From NCBI RefSeq assembly GCF_022427965.1, contig NZ_JAKTTI010000002.1, positions 1-64,000 of the forward strand: DNA of 64,000 nt, given 5' to 3'. Made by a program: the position numbers and the translations under genes. This document shows, piece by piece, positions 44,765 to 54,013 of this stretch. Below the pieces are notes generated by a model. That model saw only the letters and a list, made by a program, of their open reading frames with translations. It made no database searches and was not told where the DNA came from. Positions within the stretch are counted from its first letter, which is position 1; every line of letters starts with the position of its first letter. This stretch comes from Fredinandcohnia quinoae (GTDB taxonomy: Bacteria; Bacillota; Bacilli; Bacillales; Bacillaceae_L).

Positions 44765-45396
44765 CTTTTATTCCCCTCTTCCTTCTCTAGAATACTGATT
44801 ACTTTATCTGCAGCTTCATCAATTTTTGTATAATCCATCACATCAACTAGACTACCCTTACCATCAACTAGATAAAATGCGGAATTATGTGAGAAATTTC
44901 CGTAAGGATCTGGGATGACAATGACGCCAAATTCCGTTAATAATTCATCTAGTTGTGCTTGATCACTAATTCTTGCCATCCTCCACGTTTCCCCGTCTGC
45001 ATTAAAATAGTCCTTATATCGATCCAATGTAGCTGGATCATCTCGTTCGGGATCAAAGCTAATACTTAAGAACATAATATCCTTCCCGATATACTTGCTT
45101 GGGATTTGCTTATAAACTTGAGCCATATTTATTTCTAACTGAGGGCAAACTGTTGTACAGGATGTATATAAGAATGTGATAAATACATATTTATTTTCAA
45201 ATTCAGAAATAGGATACATCCGTCCCTTGCTATCTTCAAATGTTACATTAGGGAATTGTGGTTTAGTCTCGATTAATTGATTTACCCTCGCAGTCTCCTC
45301 TGTGAATGCACGAAAACCATCGGTTCCAGAATAGAACAATGCACATCCAAATAATAAAACAATAATGATGGCAAATGTATTGTGATTTTTGATCAT
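44761..45396 (-). CDS. SCO1/SenC family copper chaperone
   Basis: About 211 residues: one N-terminal membrane helix, then a thioredoxin-like domain with the copper CxxxC motif in TSCTTVCPQ and a conserved SFDPERDDP. Delivers copper to the CuA site of cytochrome oxidase. ATG 45396 is 10 nt from AGGA; GTG 45405 is possible. It lies downstream of the oxidase genes and upstream of the His/Met-rich membrane protein. Confidence 0.9.
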   Translation of the reverse strand: MIKNHNTFAIIIVLLFGCALFYSGTDGFRAFTEETARVNQLIETKPQFPNVTFEDSKGRMYPISEFENKYVFITFLYTSCTTVCPQLEINMAQVYKQIPSKYIGKDIMFLSISFDPERDDPATLDRYKDYFNADGETWRMARISDQAQLDELLTEFGVIVIPDPYGNFSHNSAFYLVDGKGSLVDVMDYTKIDEAADKVISILEKEEGNKR

Positions 45397-45428
45397 GTCG
45401 ATCACATCCTACTTCTGATTTTTAATAT

Positions 45429-45463
45429 AAAGAGATAGCCGTGCAAACAAGCTATCTCTTTAC
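45429..45463 (-). terminator. Hairpin between oxidase genes and sco
   Basis: AAAGAGATAGC pairs with GCTATCTCTTT, 11-bp stem; the minus-strand tail is only weakly T-rich, so it may be partial. Confidence 0.5.
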
Positions 45464-45478
45464 TTTTCTTATTTAATT

Positions 45479-45598
45479 TGTCTAGCTACAGCAGCTAGAA
45501 ACTCGAGAAACTTCAACTCCTCCTACAGAGGCAAAAAACGCCTCTTTGTCGGAGTTTCCAGTTTTCTCGTTTCTGAACAAACTGCTTCCGCTTTTCTT
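45479..45598. repeat. Bacillus interspersed repeat with long imperfect hairpin
   Basis: Starts TTGTCTAGCTACAGCAGCTA and forms an imperfect long stem: AGAAACTCGAGAAA with TTTTCTCGTTTCT, ACTCC with GGAGT, and AGAGGC with GCCTCT. It is related in its opening words to the fragment at 22290-22345. It lies directly downstream of the oxidase subunit I gene. Confidence 0.6.
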
Positions 45599-45599
45599 T

Positions 45600-47288
45600 T
45601 TACCAAGTCTTTTGTGGTGGTGACCCTGGTGGTGCATTGACAATCATATCTGTAAGTGGCAATACATATGCCATTGAGATTACTAATATCATTAGAACTA
45701 CCCATAGTCCCCAACGCTCAGTCCAATATGGAGTTTTAGAAGCATTTTCCTCTACCTCAGCAATTGGGAATTCTGTTTCTCCTTTTGGTGCAAAGAACAT
45801 CATGTTAAATACTGCATATACTTGGATAATGACTGCGATTAGTAACAATGTTGCTCCAATTCCAACACATAATAATAACGGATTCCAGCTTAAGGCTGTA
45901 GGGTTATCAAAATAGGTTGAGAATGAAGTTCTTCGAGGTGATCCTAATAATCCTACCCAGTGCATTGTCACTGACATAAGTGTCATACCAATTGTCCAAA
46001 TCACTGTTTGAACAACACCTAATTTATTCATTCCCGGTGTCAATACACGATTAGATAAATGTGGTATTAACCAATAACTAATTCCGAAGAAAGTCATAAC
46101 TACTGACATTCCAAGCGTTAAATGGAAGTGTCCTACAACCCACATTGTATTATGAATTACTTGGTCTAATTGGTTAGTACTTTGAGCAATACCACCAGCT
46201 CCAGCTGGAATGAATGCTACCATTGCGATGAATGGTGCTAGGAAGCGAACATCACCCCATGGTAGCTTTTTCAACCAACCCAATGCACCTTTTCCGCCTT
46301 TTCTTCTTCCTGTACGTTCAAATACTGCGAATAAAGCAAATGCTGTCATTAATGATGGGAAACCAATTGCCAAACTCATGAATACGTGCATGAATTTAAC
46401 TGGTAATTCAATACCAGGGTCAACGATCTGATGGTGGAATCCACCAGTGATATTCATGATAACTAAAGCAATAACAACTACACGAGTTAATAAGTCACTC
46501 CAACGACGTCCGCCAATGATTTTTGGTACGATTACATACCATGCTGATACCGCTGTTAAATACCAAATGTTAACTGCTGTGTGTCCGAAAGCCCAGAATA
46601 AAGTACGAGCGACCATTACATTGATCGTATCTGTCCATCCAAGTACCCATGGAATAATCATGAATAGTACTTCGAATGCAACAAATGCTGTTGCACCAAC
46701 TAATAGAATAAATACTCCAGTTGCAAAGAATGAGAATATTGGAAGGTGCTGACCTTTATGATTCTTTCTCCAGTTTGCAACTTGAATAAATGCCCCAGTT
46801 GCTAGTGTCCATATACCCAATACAACGAATACCAATCCAAAATAGAATACTGGATGTGCTGCCATTGGTGGATAGAATGTATACATAACAGATGCTTTAT
46901 TCATTAAGATTGGGATCACAACTAATACAAGCCCAACGATTTTCATCCAAAATCCGATCCATGCCATCATTCTAACCTTCGGAAGAAGTCCTCCTAGGGT
47001 ATGTGAAATCCCAGCGTAAAAATATCCGATTGTAAAAAATGCTGATAATACTACTACTAATAAGAGTCCATGAGCTGTTAATACTTGATAGTAATTAAGC
47101 CAGCTCGGTAGTTCAAGAAGACCTGCACGATTCAAACCTTGTAATAACCCTAATAATCCACCTAATAATAATGCGATAAATGCTACTGATAAATATGCTT
47201 TTGAAATTTTAGCATCTGCAAGGTTAACTCCTAGAACTTTATTTGTTTTTTCTTTAAGTGTTTTTGATTGTCCTACTACAGCTTCCAT
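45600..47288 (-). CDS. cbaA: Cytochrome c oxidase subunit I, ba3 type
   Basis: 562 residues, about 13-14 membrane segments. Sequence blocks TAHGLLLVVVLSAFFTIGYF, VARTLFWAFGHTAVNIWYL (CuB histidine region) and VGHFHLTLGMSVVMTFFGI (heme ligands) mark a B-type heme-copper oxidase subunit I. High-affinity oxidases of this type serve low oxygen. Clear ribosome site GGAGGGA upstream; 14 nt after subunit II. Gene symbol by analogy. Confidence 0.92.
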   Translation of the reverse strand: MEAVVGQSKTLKEKTNKVLGVNLADAKISKAYLSVAFIALLLGGLLGLLQGLNRAGLLELPSWLNYYQVLTAHGLLLVVVLSAFFTIGYFYAGISHTLGGLLPKVRMMAWIGFWMKIVGLVLVVIPILMNKASVMYTFYPPMAAHPVFYFGLVFVVLGIWTLATGAFIQVANWRKNHKGQHLPIFSFFATGVFILLVGATAFVAFEVLFMIIPWVLGWTDTINVMVARTLFWAFGHTAVNIWYLTAVSAWYVIVPKIIGGRRWSDLLTRVVVIALVIMNITGGFHHQIVDPGIELPVKFMHVFMSLAIGFPSLMTAFALFAVFERTGRRKGGKGALGWLKKLPWGDVRFLAPFIAMVAFIPAGAGGIAQSTNQLDQVIHNTMWVVGHFHLTLGMSVVMTFFGISYWLIPHLSNRVLTPGMNKLGVVQTVIWTIGMTLMSVTMHWVGLLGSPRRTSFSTYFDNPTALSWNPLLLCVGIGATLLLIAVIIQVYAVFNMMFFAPKGETEFPIAEVEENASKTPYWTERWGLWVVLMILVISMAYVLPLTDMIVNAPPGSPPQKTW

Positions 47289-47302
47289 TAGACTTCCCTC
47301 CT

Positions 47303-47773
47303 TTATTTAACAGTAATTGTTGTGCCCATTAATTGGTGACCAGCACCACAATATTCATTACATAGCACTAAATATTCGCCTGCTTTATCAAACTTCTGAG
47401 TAATTCTTTGAATATGCCCTGGCATAACCATTGCATTTAAGTTCGTTCCTGCAACTTGAAAACCATGTGTAACATCTTTAGAAGTCATGATAAAATGAAC
47501 AGTTGAACCAGCAGGCACCTCAATATTAGCTGGAGTAAAGCTGAATATTTGTAATGTCATAACAACTTCATATTCATTTTCACCAATCTGTTTAATCCCC
47601 GGATTATCAAATGGTGGTGTCTGATCCACCTTTTGAGGATCGATTGTTTCCATATTACTTGGTGGTCCCATTTCTAATGCGAAGGTTTGATAACCTGTTA
47701 CAAGCATGAAAATCATAATCATACCAAAACTTAGCGTGAGCCATATTTTTTCGTCCTTATGCATCATCTTCAT
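47303..47773 (-). CDS. cbaB: Cytochrome c oxidase subunit II, ba3 type
   Basis: 156 residues: one N-terminal membrane helix and a cupredoxin domain with CuA ligands in CNEYCGAGHQLMG plus an upstream His in DVTHGFQVAG. The short, one-helix form is typical of B-type oxidases. GGGAGG 7 nt before ATG 47773. Co-transcribed with the 48-residue subunit and subunit I. Confidence 0.92.
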   Translation of the reverse strand: MKMMHKDEKIWLTLSFGMIMIFMLVTGYQTFALEMGPPSNMETIDPQKVDQTPPFDNPGIKQIGENEYEVVMTLQIFSFTPANIEVPAGSTVHFIMTSKDVTHGFQVAGTNLNAMVMPGHIQRITQKFDKAGEYLVLCNEYCGAGHQLMGTTITVK

Positions 47774-47785
47774 TTCTTTCCCTCC

Positions 47786-47932
47786 CTAAAATCTCGCCAT
47801 ATAAAGCCCATAAAGTAATATATACGTAGCAAGTATCACTGCCCCAACAACACCTACGGAAATCCATGTTCCTTTCAAAGGAGCCTCGTGTTCTTCACTT
47901 AACTTTTCTTTCTGATTAACCTTTGTTCCCAT
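47786..47932 (-). CDS. Cytochrome c oxidase subunit IIa, small
   Basis: 48 residues: MGTKVNQKEKLSEEHEAPLK, then one membrane helix (GTWISVGVVGAVILATYILL) and a short tail MARF. This matches the size and shape of the IIa subunit of ba3-type oxidases, whose helix replaces the second helix missing from subunit II. ATG 47932 has GGAGG 9 nt upstream; the stop is 12 nt before subunit II. First gene of the oxidase operon. Confidence 0.85.
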   Translation of the reverse strand: MGTKVNQKEKLSEEHEAPLKGTWISVGVVGAVILATYILLYGLYMARF

Positions 47933-47965
47933 CCAAACCAACCTCCTTATATATTTCATACTTAC

Positions 47966-48008
47966 ATATTAGTTGGTAATCGTTCTCAAGTAAGTGAACT
48001 GAATCACA
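47966..48008 (-). promoter_or_regulatory. Fnr-like box, Fur-like box and -10 of the oxidase operon
   Basis: Minus strand: TGTGATTCAGTTCACT (48008-47993), a near match to the Fnr/Crp palindrome TGTGA-N6-TCACA. Downstream is TGAGAACGATTACCA (47988-47974), matching the Fur 7-1-7 pattern TGATAAT-N-ATTATCA at 11 of 14 positions. A -10-like TAATAT is at 47971-47966. The Fnr-like centre is 32 nt from the -10 centre, the spacing of an activator at -41.5. Confidence 0.5.
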
Positions 48009-48061
48009 GGGTATAAAGAGAATAGTGACAAATTATTGAACAAAGATTAATCCACAAAATT

Positions 48062-48099
48062 AAAAAAACTACCCCATAATCGTTCATAGGGTAGTAAAA
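48062..48099 (-). terminator. Terminator of the methyltransferase gene
   Basis: Minus strand ACTACCCTATG and CATAATGGGGTAGT-type stem followed by seven T. Confidence 0.8.
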
Positions 48100-48109
48100 G
48101 TAATAATTG

Positions 48110-48715
48110 TTATGTGAGAGTATAAATTAAAAAGCGCTCATTGGTATTATTTACATATAGATCAGGTAGAATGATTTCTTCTTTTAATTCGAAGGATGTA
48201 CTATTTTCTAAGTAGTGTATATAGTCTTCTGATATATAGTAAAAAATTAAATCAACTTCACGTTGAGTTTCTTCAACTGATTGTAAAATATGATTGATAA
48301 CCTTGATAAATATTTGAATCGAAAATGGATTAAAAAAATAAAACCGGTTATCCATTGGGTTAATCCGATATTCCTCAGCATATACGCACTGAAACTGGAT
48401 TTCTCCTTTTCTATTTGTATGCTTTCTTTCATATCTTATCTGATTTTTCACTGCATCTTGATACAAGCTTTCATTCATTTCTATACCAGTTACAGTTGCC
48501 CCAAATCGATAGTGAATATAGAATAGCATTCGACCTTTTCCACATCCAAAATCAACAATTCGATCACTGCTTTTCAATTCATAATGATTAAAGAAATGCT
48601 CAAGCGCATGATAAGGAGTTGGCTCATACCGATGATAATAGGTAGCTTTATAAAATCCCATCTGCTCTCCAACTGTCTTAATATTCAACAAAGCATCCAC
48701 ATATTTCTCGCTCAC
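48110..48715 (-). CDS. Class I SAM-dependent methyltransferase
   Basis: About 201 residues with the SAM motif IVDFGCGKGRMLFYI and an acidic loop GIEMNESLY. GTG 48715 (MSEKYVDALLNIK) has AGGAGGAG 4-7 nt upstream; the frame to 48751 lacks a site. Substrate unknown; no catalytic clue beyond the fold. Single gene between two terminators. Confidence 0.83.
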   Translation of the reverse strand: MSEKYVDALLNIKTVGEQMGFYKATYYHRYEPTPYHALEHFFNHYELKSSDRIVDFGCGKGRMLFYIHYRFGATVTGIEMNESLYQDAVKNQIRYERKHTNRKGEIQFQCVYAEEYRINPMDNRFYFFNPFSIQIFIKVINHILQSVEETQREVDLIFYYISEDYIHYLENSTSFELKEEIILPDLYVNNTNERFLIYTLT

Positions 48716-48736
48716 GATACTCCTCCTACTAATAAA

Positions 48737-48772
48737 AAATAGCCTTATCACAAAATGGATAAGGCTTAATTC
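48737..48772 (-). terminator. Terminator of ctaB
   Basis: Minus strand AGCCTTATC and GATAAGGCT, followed by ATTTTTTA; directly after the ctaB stop. Confidence 0.85.
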
Positions 48773-49714
48773 CTAACTAAAAATCGGTAATGTAACGATT
48801 ACCATCAATAAGAATAATAATGCGATATAATTCACCGAATAAACAAACGAAATACGTGCCCATTTCTGATCGTCCTTTGTAAAAAATCCACTTATACTTA
48901 ATGCCAACCAGCCAAGATTAAGTAATGTGGCAAGCACGATAAAGGTCGTACCCAGTGAACCTAAAAAGAAAGGTAATGGAAGCAAGCATGCCACATACAC
49001 TGCAATTTGCCGCTTTGCCATTTTAAACCCGTACACGACAGGGAGCATTTTTACCCCTGCTGCTTTGTATTCATGATATTTCCTCATCGCAATTGCGAAT
49101 GTGTGGGGCATCTGAAAAATAAATAAGATTAGAAATAATATAATCGGAACAATATGATTGCCAGATGTAATAGCCGTCCACCCGATTAAAGGTGAAACTG
49201 CACCAGACACACTTCCAATAACTGTATTCAATGTATATCTTCGTTTTGACCACATTGTATATAGCACAACATAAGTGAACCAGCCAATGAAGGCGTAAAT
49301 AGTCGATTCCAATGTTGTAAAAAACAAAAGAATAAAACCAATTATCGAGAAACTGATTCCCATTGTTAATACAGTTTTGAGTGATATATTTCCGGTTACA
49401 GTTGGTCGATTTTTCGTGCGATCCATAATTGTATCAATATCAACGTCATACCAATTATTTATGATAAGAGCACCAGCCATTACAAATGTACTCCCTATCA
49501 TTGTTAGCAAAAATAAACCCATATTATCCATTAAGGACATATCGCTAAAATATAATGCTAACCAAAATCCTGTAAATACAGGCAATACATTGGCAATTAG
49601 AACATTTGCTTTAAAAAGTAACTTTAAATCCGAGATCAAGGTAGAGGTTTTGTACTCTTTTGACATAGTAGCTTTCCCTACATTTTGTAGAGAAGTTATA
49701 CCCTCTTTACTCAT
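48773..49714 (-). CDS. ctaB: Protoheme IX farnesyltransferase (heme O synthase)
   Basis: 313 residues, about eight to nine membrane segments, UbiA superfamily. The diphosphate-binding motif NNWYDVDIDTIMDRTKNRP is present. It farnesylates heme B to heme O for terminal oxidases, in keeping with the oxidase operon 1 kb away. ATG 49714 follows GGAGG with 10 nt; an internal ATG at codon 17 is possible. Confidence 0.93.
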   Translation of the reverse strand: MSKEGITSLQNVGKATMSKEYKTSTLISDLKLLFKANVLIANVLPVFTGFWLALYFSDMSLMDNMGLFLLTMIGSTFVMAGALIINNWYDVDIDTIMDRTKNRPTVTGNISLKTVLTMGISFSIIGFILLFFTTLESTIYAFIGWFTYVVLYTMWSKRRYTLNTVIGSVSGAVSPLIGWTAITSGNHIVPIILFLILFIFQMPHTFAIAMRKYHEYKAAGVKMLPVVYGFKMAKRQIAVYVACLLPLPFFLGSLGTTFIVLATLLNLGWLALSISGFFTKDDQKWARISFVYSVNYIALLFLLMVIVTLPIFS

Positions 49715-49864
49715 CTACAATTCACCTCCAAAAAAACGTTGCAACAAAACACATTTGTCTTACTACATATAAATATATCATTTCTATTCATTAAAAATAA
49801 ACTTTCTTACCTATTACCATTAAAATACTAACTAATCTTATACATAATTTAGACACAAATTAAA

Positions 49865-49903
49865 AAAAGAGGAAAGAAAACATCTTTGATGCCTCTTTCC
49901 CCC
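49865..49903 (-). terminator. Terminator of the DHA2 exporter gene
   Basis: Minus strand GGAAAGAGGCATC...CTTTCCTCTTT with a run of seven T; stem imperfect but placed directly after the stop. Confidence 0.65.
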
Positions 49904-49908
49904 AACAG

Positions 49909-51438
49909 TTAATTCTCGGCTAATTTAGGAACAACTTTATTTTCCTCAGGCTTATTGTTCATTTTATCCTCTGCCGGAGTTGCTCGCTTGATAAAGAATG
50001 ATAACACAATTGCCACAGCAATAATAAACGTTGCAACTACAAAAGTAAAATTAATTCCCTCTAGCATTGCACTTGCCTCAATTTGTTTTTCCATCGCGGC
50101 AATTGCTTCTTCTGAAGGTGGTGCAGTTAATTTTTTCTTAGCTTCTGCTGCTAAATCGACAGCAGCAGATGCAGCCCGATTTGACATAATGGTTACTAAT
50201 AGGGCAGTACCCACAGCACCAGCAACTTGATTCAAAGTATTGTTCATCGCTGTGCCATCTGGGTAATATTTTGCCGGTAATTGGTTTAAACCATTTGTTG
50301 AAACAGGCATCATTACCATGGACATTCCGAACATTCGGACTGAGTACAAAATAATTAAATGTGTGTAAGTTGTCTCAAATGTTAATTTACTAAAATAATA
50401 AGTTGTAACACATGTAATGGTTAGCCCAATAATCGCTAAAATGCGTCCACCAAACTTATCAAATAACTTCCCAGTAATTGGTGACATGAATGCCATTAAA
50501 ATAGCACCTGGAAGCATCATCAGACCCGCATCCATTGGAGAAATCCCACGCAAATCCTGAACATAAATAGGAAGTAACAGCATCCCTGAGAACATTGCCA
50601 TATTTACGACCATGGTGATCGTTGATGATAAAGCAAACATTGGATATTTAAAGATTCCAAAGTGAAGAAATGGTCGTTCAATTTTTGATTGGCGCATAAT
50701 TAACACTACTAATGCTATAACTCCAATGGCAATGGTGCCATATACATATGGACTGTCCCAGCCTTTTTTACCAGCAGAGCTAAATCCATAGAGGATTCCA
50801 CCAAATCCTACACTCGATAAGATTAATGATAGGAAATCCATTGTCATATCCACTTTCTCCTTCTTATCTTTAAGCAAGAAAATACCTAATAGCAGTACAA
50901 CGACAGCGATTGGTGTAATAAAGTGGAAAAGCATCCTCCAGTCATAATGTTCAATAATCCAACCTGACAATGTTGGTCCAATTGCTGGAGCAAACATTAA
51001 AATTAGACCGAATACTCCCATTGCCGCTCCCCTTTTTTCAATCGGGAAGGCAACGAGCATAACATTCATTAATAACGGCATCATTATCGCAGAACCTGAA
51101 GCTTGAATCATTCGTCCCGCAAGCAACATTGGGAATACATGTGCAAATCCCGCTAATACTGTACCGATTGTAAAAAGCGCGATTGCGGATATGAATAGTC
51201 GTCTAACAGAATATTTTTGAATTAGAAATGCAGTAGTTGGAATTAATACCCCATTTACTAGCATATATCCTGTTGTAAGCCACTGAACTGTTGAAGCTTC
51301 AACCTTTAAGTCAGCCATTATAGACGGCAATGCGATATTTAAAAGTGTGTTATTTAAAAATGAAATAAATGCACCGATCATCATAATTGTAAGTATTCCA
51401 TATGGTGGACGATTAGATGTAGTAAGTGATTGATTCAT
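49909..51438 (-). CDS. DHA2 family drug:proton antiporter (EmrB/QacA type)
   Basis: 509 residues with about 14 membrane segments. MFS motif A variant YMLVNGVLIPTTAFLIQKYS and motif C region MLMFAPAIGPTLSGWI mark a 14-TM exporter. A long cytoplasmic or outward loop AAEAKKKLTAPPSEEAIAA precedes the last helix. ATG 51438 has AGGGGAG upstream. Single gene; drug spectrum unknown. Confidence 0.9.
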   Translation of the reverse strand: MNQSLTTSNRPPYGILTIMMIGAFISFLNNTLLNIALPSIMADLKVEASTVQWLTTGYMLVNGVLIPTTAFLIQKYSVRRLFISAIALFTIGTVLAGFAHVFPMLLAGRMIQASGSAIMMPLLMNVMLVAFPIEKRGAAMGVFGLILMFAPAIGPTLSGWIIEHYDWRMLFHFITPIAVVVLLLGIFLLKDKKEKVDMTMDFLSLILSSVGFGGILYGFSSAGKKGWDSPYVYGTIAIGVIALVVLIMRQSKIERPFLHFGIFKYPMFALSSTITMVVNMAMFSGMLLLPIYVQDLRGISPMDAGLMMLPGAILMAFMSPITGKLFDKFGGRILAIIGLTITCVTTYYFSKLTFETTYTHLIILYSVRMFGMSMVMMPVSTNGLNQLPAKYYPDGTAMNNTLNQVAGAVGTALLVTIMSNRAASAAVDLAAEAKKKLTAPPSEEAIAAMEKQIEASAMLEGINFTFVVATFIIAVAIVLSFFIKRATPAEDKMNNKPEENKVVPKLAEN

Positions 51439-51713
51439 TATTTCTCCCCTTTGTACTAGTAGTCCATTATTTTATACTTCTATTCAACATATCTTATACC
51501 ACCAAATCAATTTTAGCAATTTATATGTAACCTCTGAAACAGTGAACATTTTACTAATATTTTTCTTCAAAAGTGAAATATTAACCCCATGGTTTATTTT
51601 ACCAACGAAAAAAAATGAAACTTATGTTATCTTTCATCGTAAATAGATTCGAGGATAATTTCTAACCATTATAGTATAATAGTTTTTAAACATTCATTTT
51701 TGGAGGGAACATC

Positions 51714-52166
51714 ATGAAAAAAATAGCAGCAGTTTTACTTACAGCAGCACTTATATTTTCACCTGTAGGAAACTATGTATTTCAAGACCATTCAACAACG
51801 GTTGAGGCGAAATCGTATAAATCAGGAAAAAGAGGATTTAATAGTAATACAAATACCCAAAAGAATAATAACTCATTGTTCCAAAATAAAAAGACAGATT
51901 CTACTAAAACAAGTAAATCAACCACTACTACTAATAAAAAACGAGGATTTTTCTCTGGTGGAAGTTTAATGAAAGGCTTGATGATTGGTGGTCTTGCCGG
52001 CTTATTATTTGGTGGCATTTTCGCTAACATGGGTGCTTTAGGATCTATTCTAGGTCTAGTTATAAATATTTTAGCAATTGTTATTGTAATTAATATCCTT
52101 CTTTCGATCCTATCATTCTTTAGAAGAAAACGTAAAAAAGAGGATATGAAACCGTGGAGAAGTTAA
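51714..52166 (+). CDS. Secreted/anchored Ser-Asn-Lys-rich protein with C-terminal membrane helices
   Basis: 150 residues. A signal peptide (VLLTAALIFSPVGNYVF) is followed by a low-complexity Asn/Thr/Lys/Ser region (about 30-80), then two hydrophobic segments (SLMKGLMIGGLAGLLFGGIF and LGLVINILAIVIVINILLSI) and a basic tail. Similar proteins carry a Tim44-like label in bacilli, with little known. Overlaps the yxcD-like gene by 13 nt. Confidence 0.75.
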   Translation: MKKIAAVLLTAALIFSPVGNYVFQDHSTTVEAKSYKSGKRGFNSNTNTQKNNNSLFQNKKTDSTKTSKSTTTTNKKRGFFSGGSLMKGLMIGGLAGLLFGGIFANMGALGSILGLVINILAIVIVINILLSILSFFRRKRKKEDMKPWRS

Positions 52167-52441
52167 TTATACCTGAACAGGATATTATTAATGCCATTTG
52201 CGTCTATATTTCTCGTAAGAAGCAAATTAAGCCTGAAGAAGTAGAGGTCGAGCTGATGTATGATGATGATTATGGCTTTTCAGCCGAAGCATACGTTGAT
52301 GGACGGAAGCAAGTCCTCATTACAGCAAATATCATCGAAGCGTTAAGACTTTGGCTTGAAGAATATTTAAATAGAGATCCTTATGCAGGCATCAAGCTCG
52401 TACTCGATGACGAAGAAGGAATAATTGCTGAAATTAATTAG
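52154..52441 (+). CDS. YxcD family (DUF2653) protein
   Basis: 95 residues, small acidic soluble protein (VEVELMYDDDYGFSAEAYV; NIIEALRLWLEEYLNRDPYA). GTG 52154 overlaps the end of the preceding gene and has GAGG upstream. Family member of unknown function, found as YxcD in B. subtilis. Confidence 0.83.
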   Translation: MEKLIIPEQDIINAICVYISRKKQIKPEEVEVELMYDDDYGFSAEAYVDGRKQVLITANIIEALRLWLEEYLNRDPYAGIKLVLDDEEGIIAEIN

Positions 52442-52476
52442 TGGGAAAAGGGGACAAGCCCCTTTTCCCACTTTTT
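52441..52476. terminator. Bidirectional terminator
   Basis: GTGGGAAAAGGGG and CCCCTTTTCCCAC form a perfect 13-bp stem around ACAAG, with T run on one side. It serves the yxcD-like gene and the convergent lysine transporter operon. Confidence 0.92.
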
Positions 52477-53209
52477 ATTTTAATGTACGTCTCAAGAACT
52501 CTCTTGTCCTAACCTCTTTTGGATGATTGAATATTTGTTCAGGGGTGCCTTCTTCTGCAATTATCCCTTGGTCCATAAAGACAACTCTATCTGAAACATC
52601 TTTGGCAAATTCCATTTCATGTGTAACGATTAGCATCGTAAGCCCTGATTCTGCAAGCTCCTTCATAATTGTTAGAACTTCTCCTACCATTTCAGGATCA
52701 AGGGCGGAAGTTGGTTCATCAAATAACATTACGTCAGGCTCCATCGAAAGCGCTCTGGCGATTGCAACACGTTGCTTTTGACCACCAGATAAATGTCTTG
52801 GTTTTGCATGAATATATTGATCCATTCCAACAACATTTAAATATTTCAATGCTATTTTTTCTGCTTCCGCTTTTGTACGTTTTAACACTTTTGTTTGTCC
52901 GATTACACAGTTTCCTAATACATCATGATTATTGAAAAGATTAAATTGTTGAAATACCATTCCTAATTTTATCCTGTACTCGTTATGATCATGATGATCA
53001 TCTAAAATATTTTCTCCATTATAAATGATTTGGCCACCAGTAGGTTTTTCTAATAGATTTACACAACGAAGAAGGGTTGATTTTCCCGAACCAGAGGATC
53101 CAATGATAGAGACGACTTCACCCTTGTTAACGGAAAAGTCGATGTCCGTTAATACTTCATGTGTTCCAAAGGATTTACTTAAATGTTGAATCTCGATGAC
53201 TTTTTCCAC
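52475..53209 (-). CDS. Amino acid ABC importer ATPase (lysine, GlnQ type)
   Basis: 244 residues: Walker [10 protein letters not shown], signature [16 protein letters not shown], Walker [13 protein letters not shown], switch His in VTHEMEF. PAAT family. Third gene of the lysine-riboswitch operon; its partners are the permease 16 nt upstream and the binding lipoprotein. Confidence 0.92.
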   Translation of the reverse strand: MEKVIEIQHLSKSFGTHEVLTDIDFSVNKGEVVSIIGSSGSGKSTLLRCVNLLEKPTGGQIIYNGENILDDHHDHNEYRIKLGMVFQQFNLFNNHDVLGNCVIGQTKVLKRTKAEAEKIALKYLNVVGMDQYIHAKPRHLSGGQKQRVAIARALSMEPDVMLFDEPTSALDPEMVGEVLTIMKELAESGLTMLIVTHEMEFAKDVSDRVVFMDQGIIAEEGTPEQIFNHPKEVRTREFLRRTLK

Positions 53210-53225
53210 ACTCTATCTCTCCCTT

Positions 53226-53972
53226 CTATTTTCCTTCTCCTGTTTTTACTTCAGAGGAATTGTTAATCATCGTGTAATGATCTGGCCCATCTAACTTTCT
53301 TTCAAGATATCTTAAAATAAAGGAGACTGATATTGTCATTATTAAATAAATCATACATGCGATAAAAAACGATTCAAAATATCGATAATTATTTCCTGCG
53401 ATTGATTTTGTTTGGAAATATAGTTCCGTAACAGAAATTACATTTAAGACTGAGGTGTCTTTTATATTTATGATCAGTTGGTTACTAGTAGCTGGTAAAA
53501 TATTTCGAATCACCTGTGGTAATACAACATGAAACATTGTTTGAAAATGATTCATTCCAATTGCTTGTGCAGCTTCAAATTGCCCCTTGTCAATTGAGAC
53601 AACTCCACCACGAACATATTCAGCCATATATGCCCCAGTATTGACAGATACAATAAAGATAGCTGCATAAAGTCTGTCCATATCAAAACCAAACGCTAGT
53701 GCTGAACCATAAAAAATAACCATTGCTTGTACGATCATCGGGGTACCGCGGAAAAATTCAATATAAATAGTAAGAATGGCATTAACCAGTTTAAGAATCA
53801 CTTTTTTCAAACCACGTTCTGGCACGGGTATAGTACGAATCACTCCGATTATTAATCCAATAAGTGCGCCAATAATGGTTCCTACTAGAGCAATTAAAAG
53901 TGTTACACCTGCACCACGAAGGAACATTGGCCAGTTTTCTGAGAGTATTGTTAGTATCCATTCTAAGCTCAT
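53226..53972 (-). CDS. Amino acid ABC importer permease (lysine)
   Basis: 248 residues with about five membrane segments and the PAAT permease motif EAAQAIGMNHFQTMFHVVLP (EAA loop). Lies 42 nt after the binding protein and 16 nt before the ATPase gene. Basic amino acid specificity is inferred from the riboswitch. Confidence 0.92.
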   Translation of the reverse strand: MSLEWILTILSENWPMFLRGAGVTLLIALVGTIIGALIGLIIGVIRTIPVPERGLKKVILKLVNAILTIYIEFFRGTPMIVQAMVIFYGSALAFGFDMDRLYAAIFIVSVNTGAYMAEYVRGGVVSIDKGQFEAAQAIGMNHFQTMFHVVLPQVIRNILPATSNQLIINIKDTSVLNVISVTELYFQTKSIAGNNYRYFESFFIACMIYLIMTISVSFILRYLERKLDGPDHYTMINNSSEVKTGEGK

Positions 53973-54013
53973 CGTCGTTCCTCCTTATTGTCTAAGCTGT
54001 CTAGCTCTTTTCT

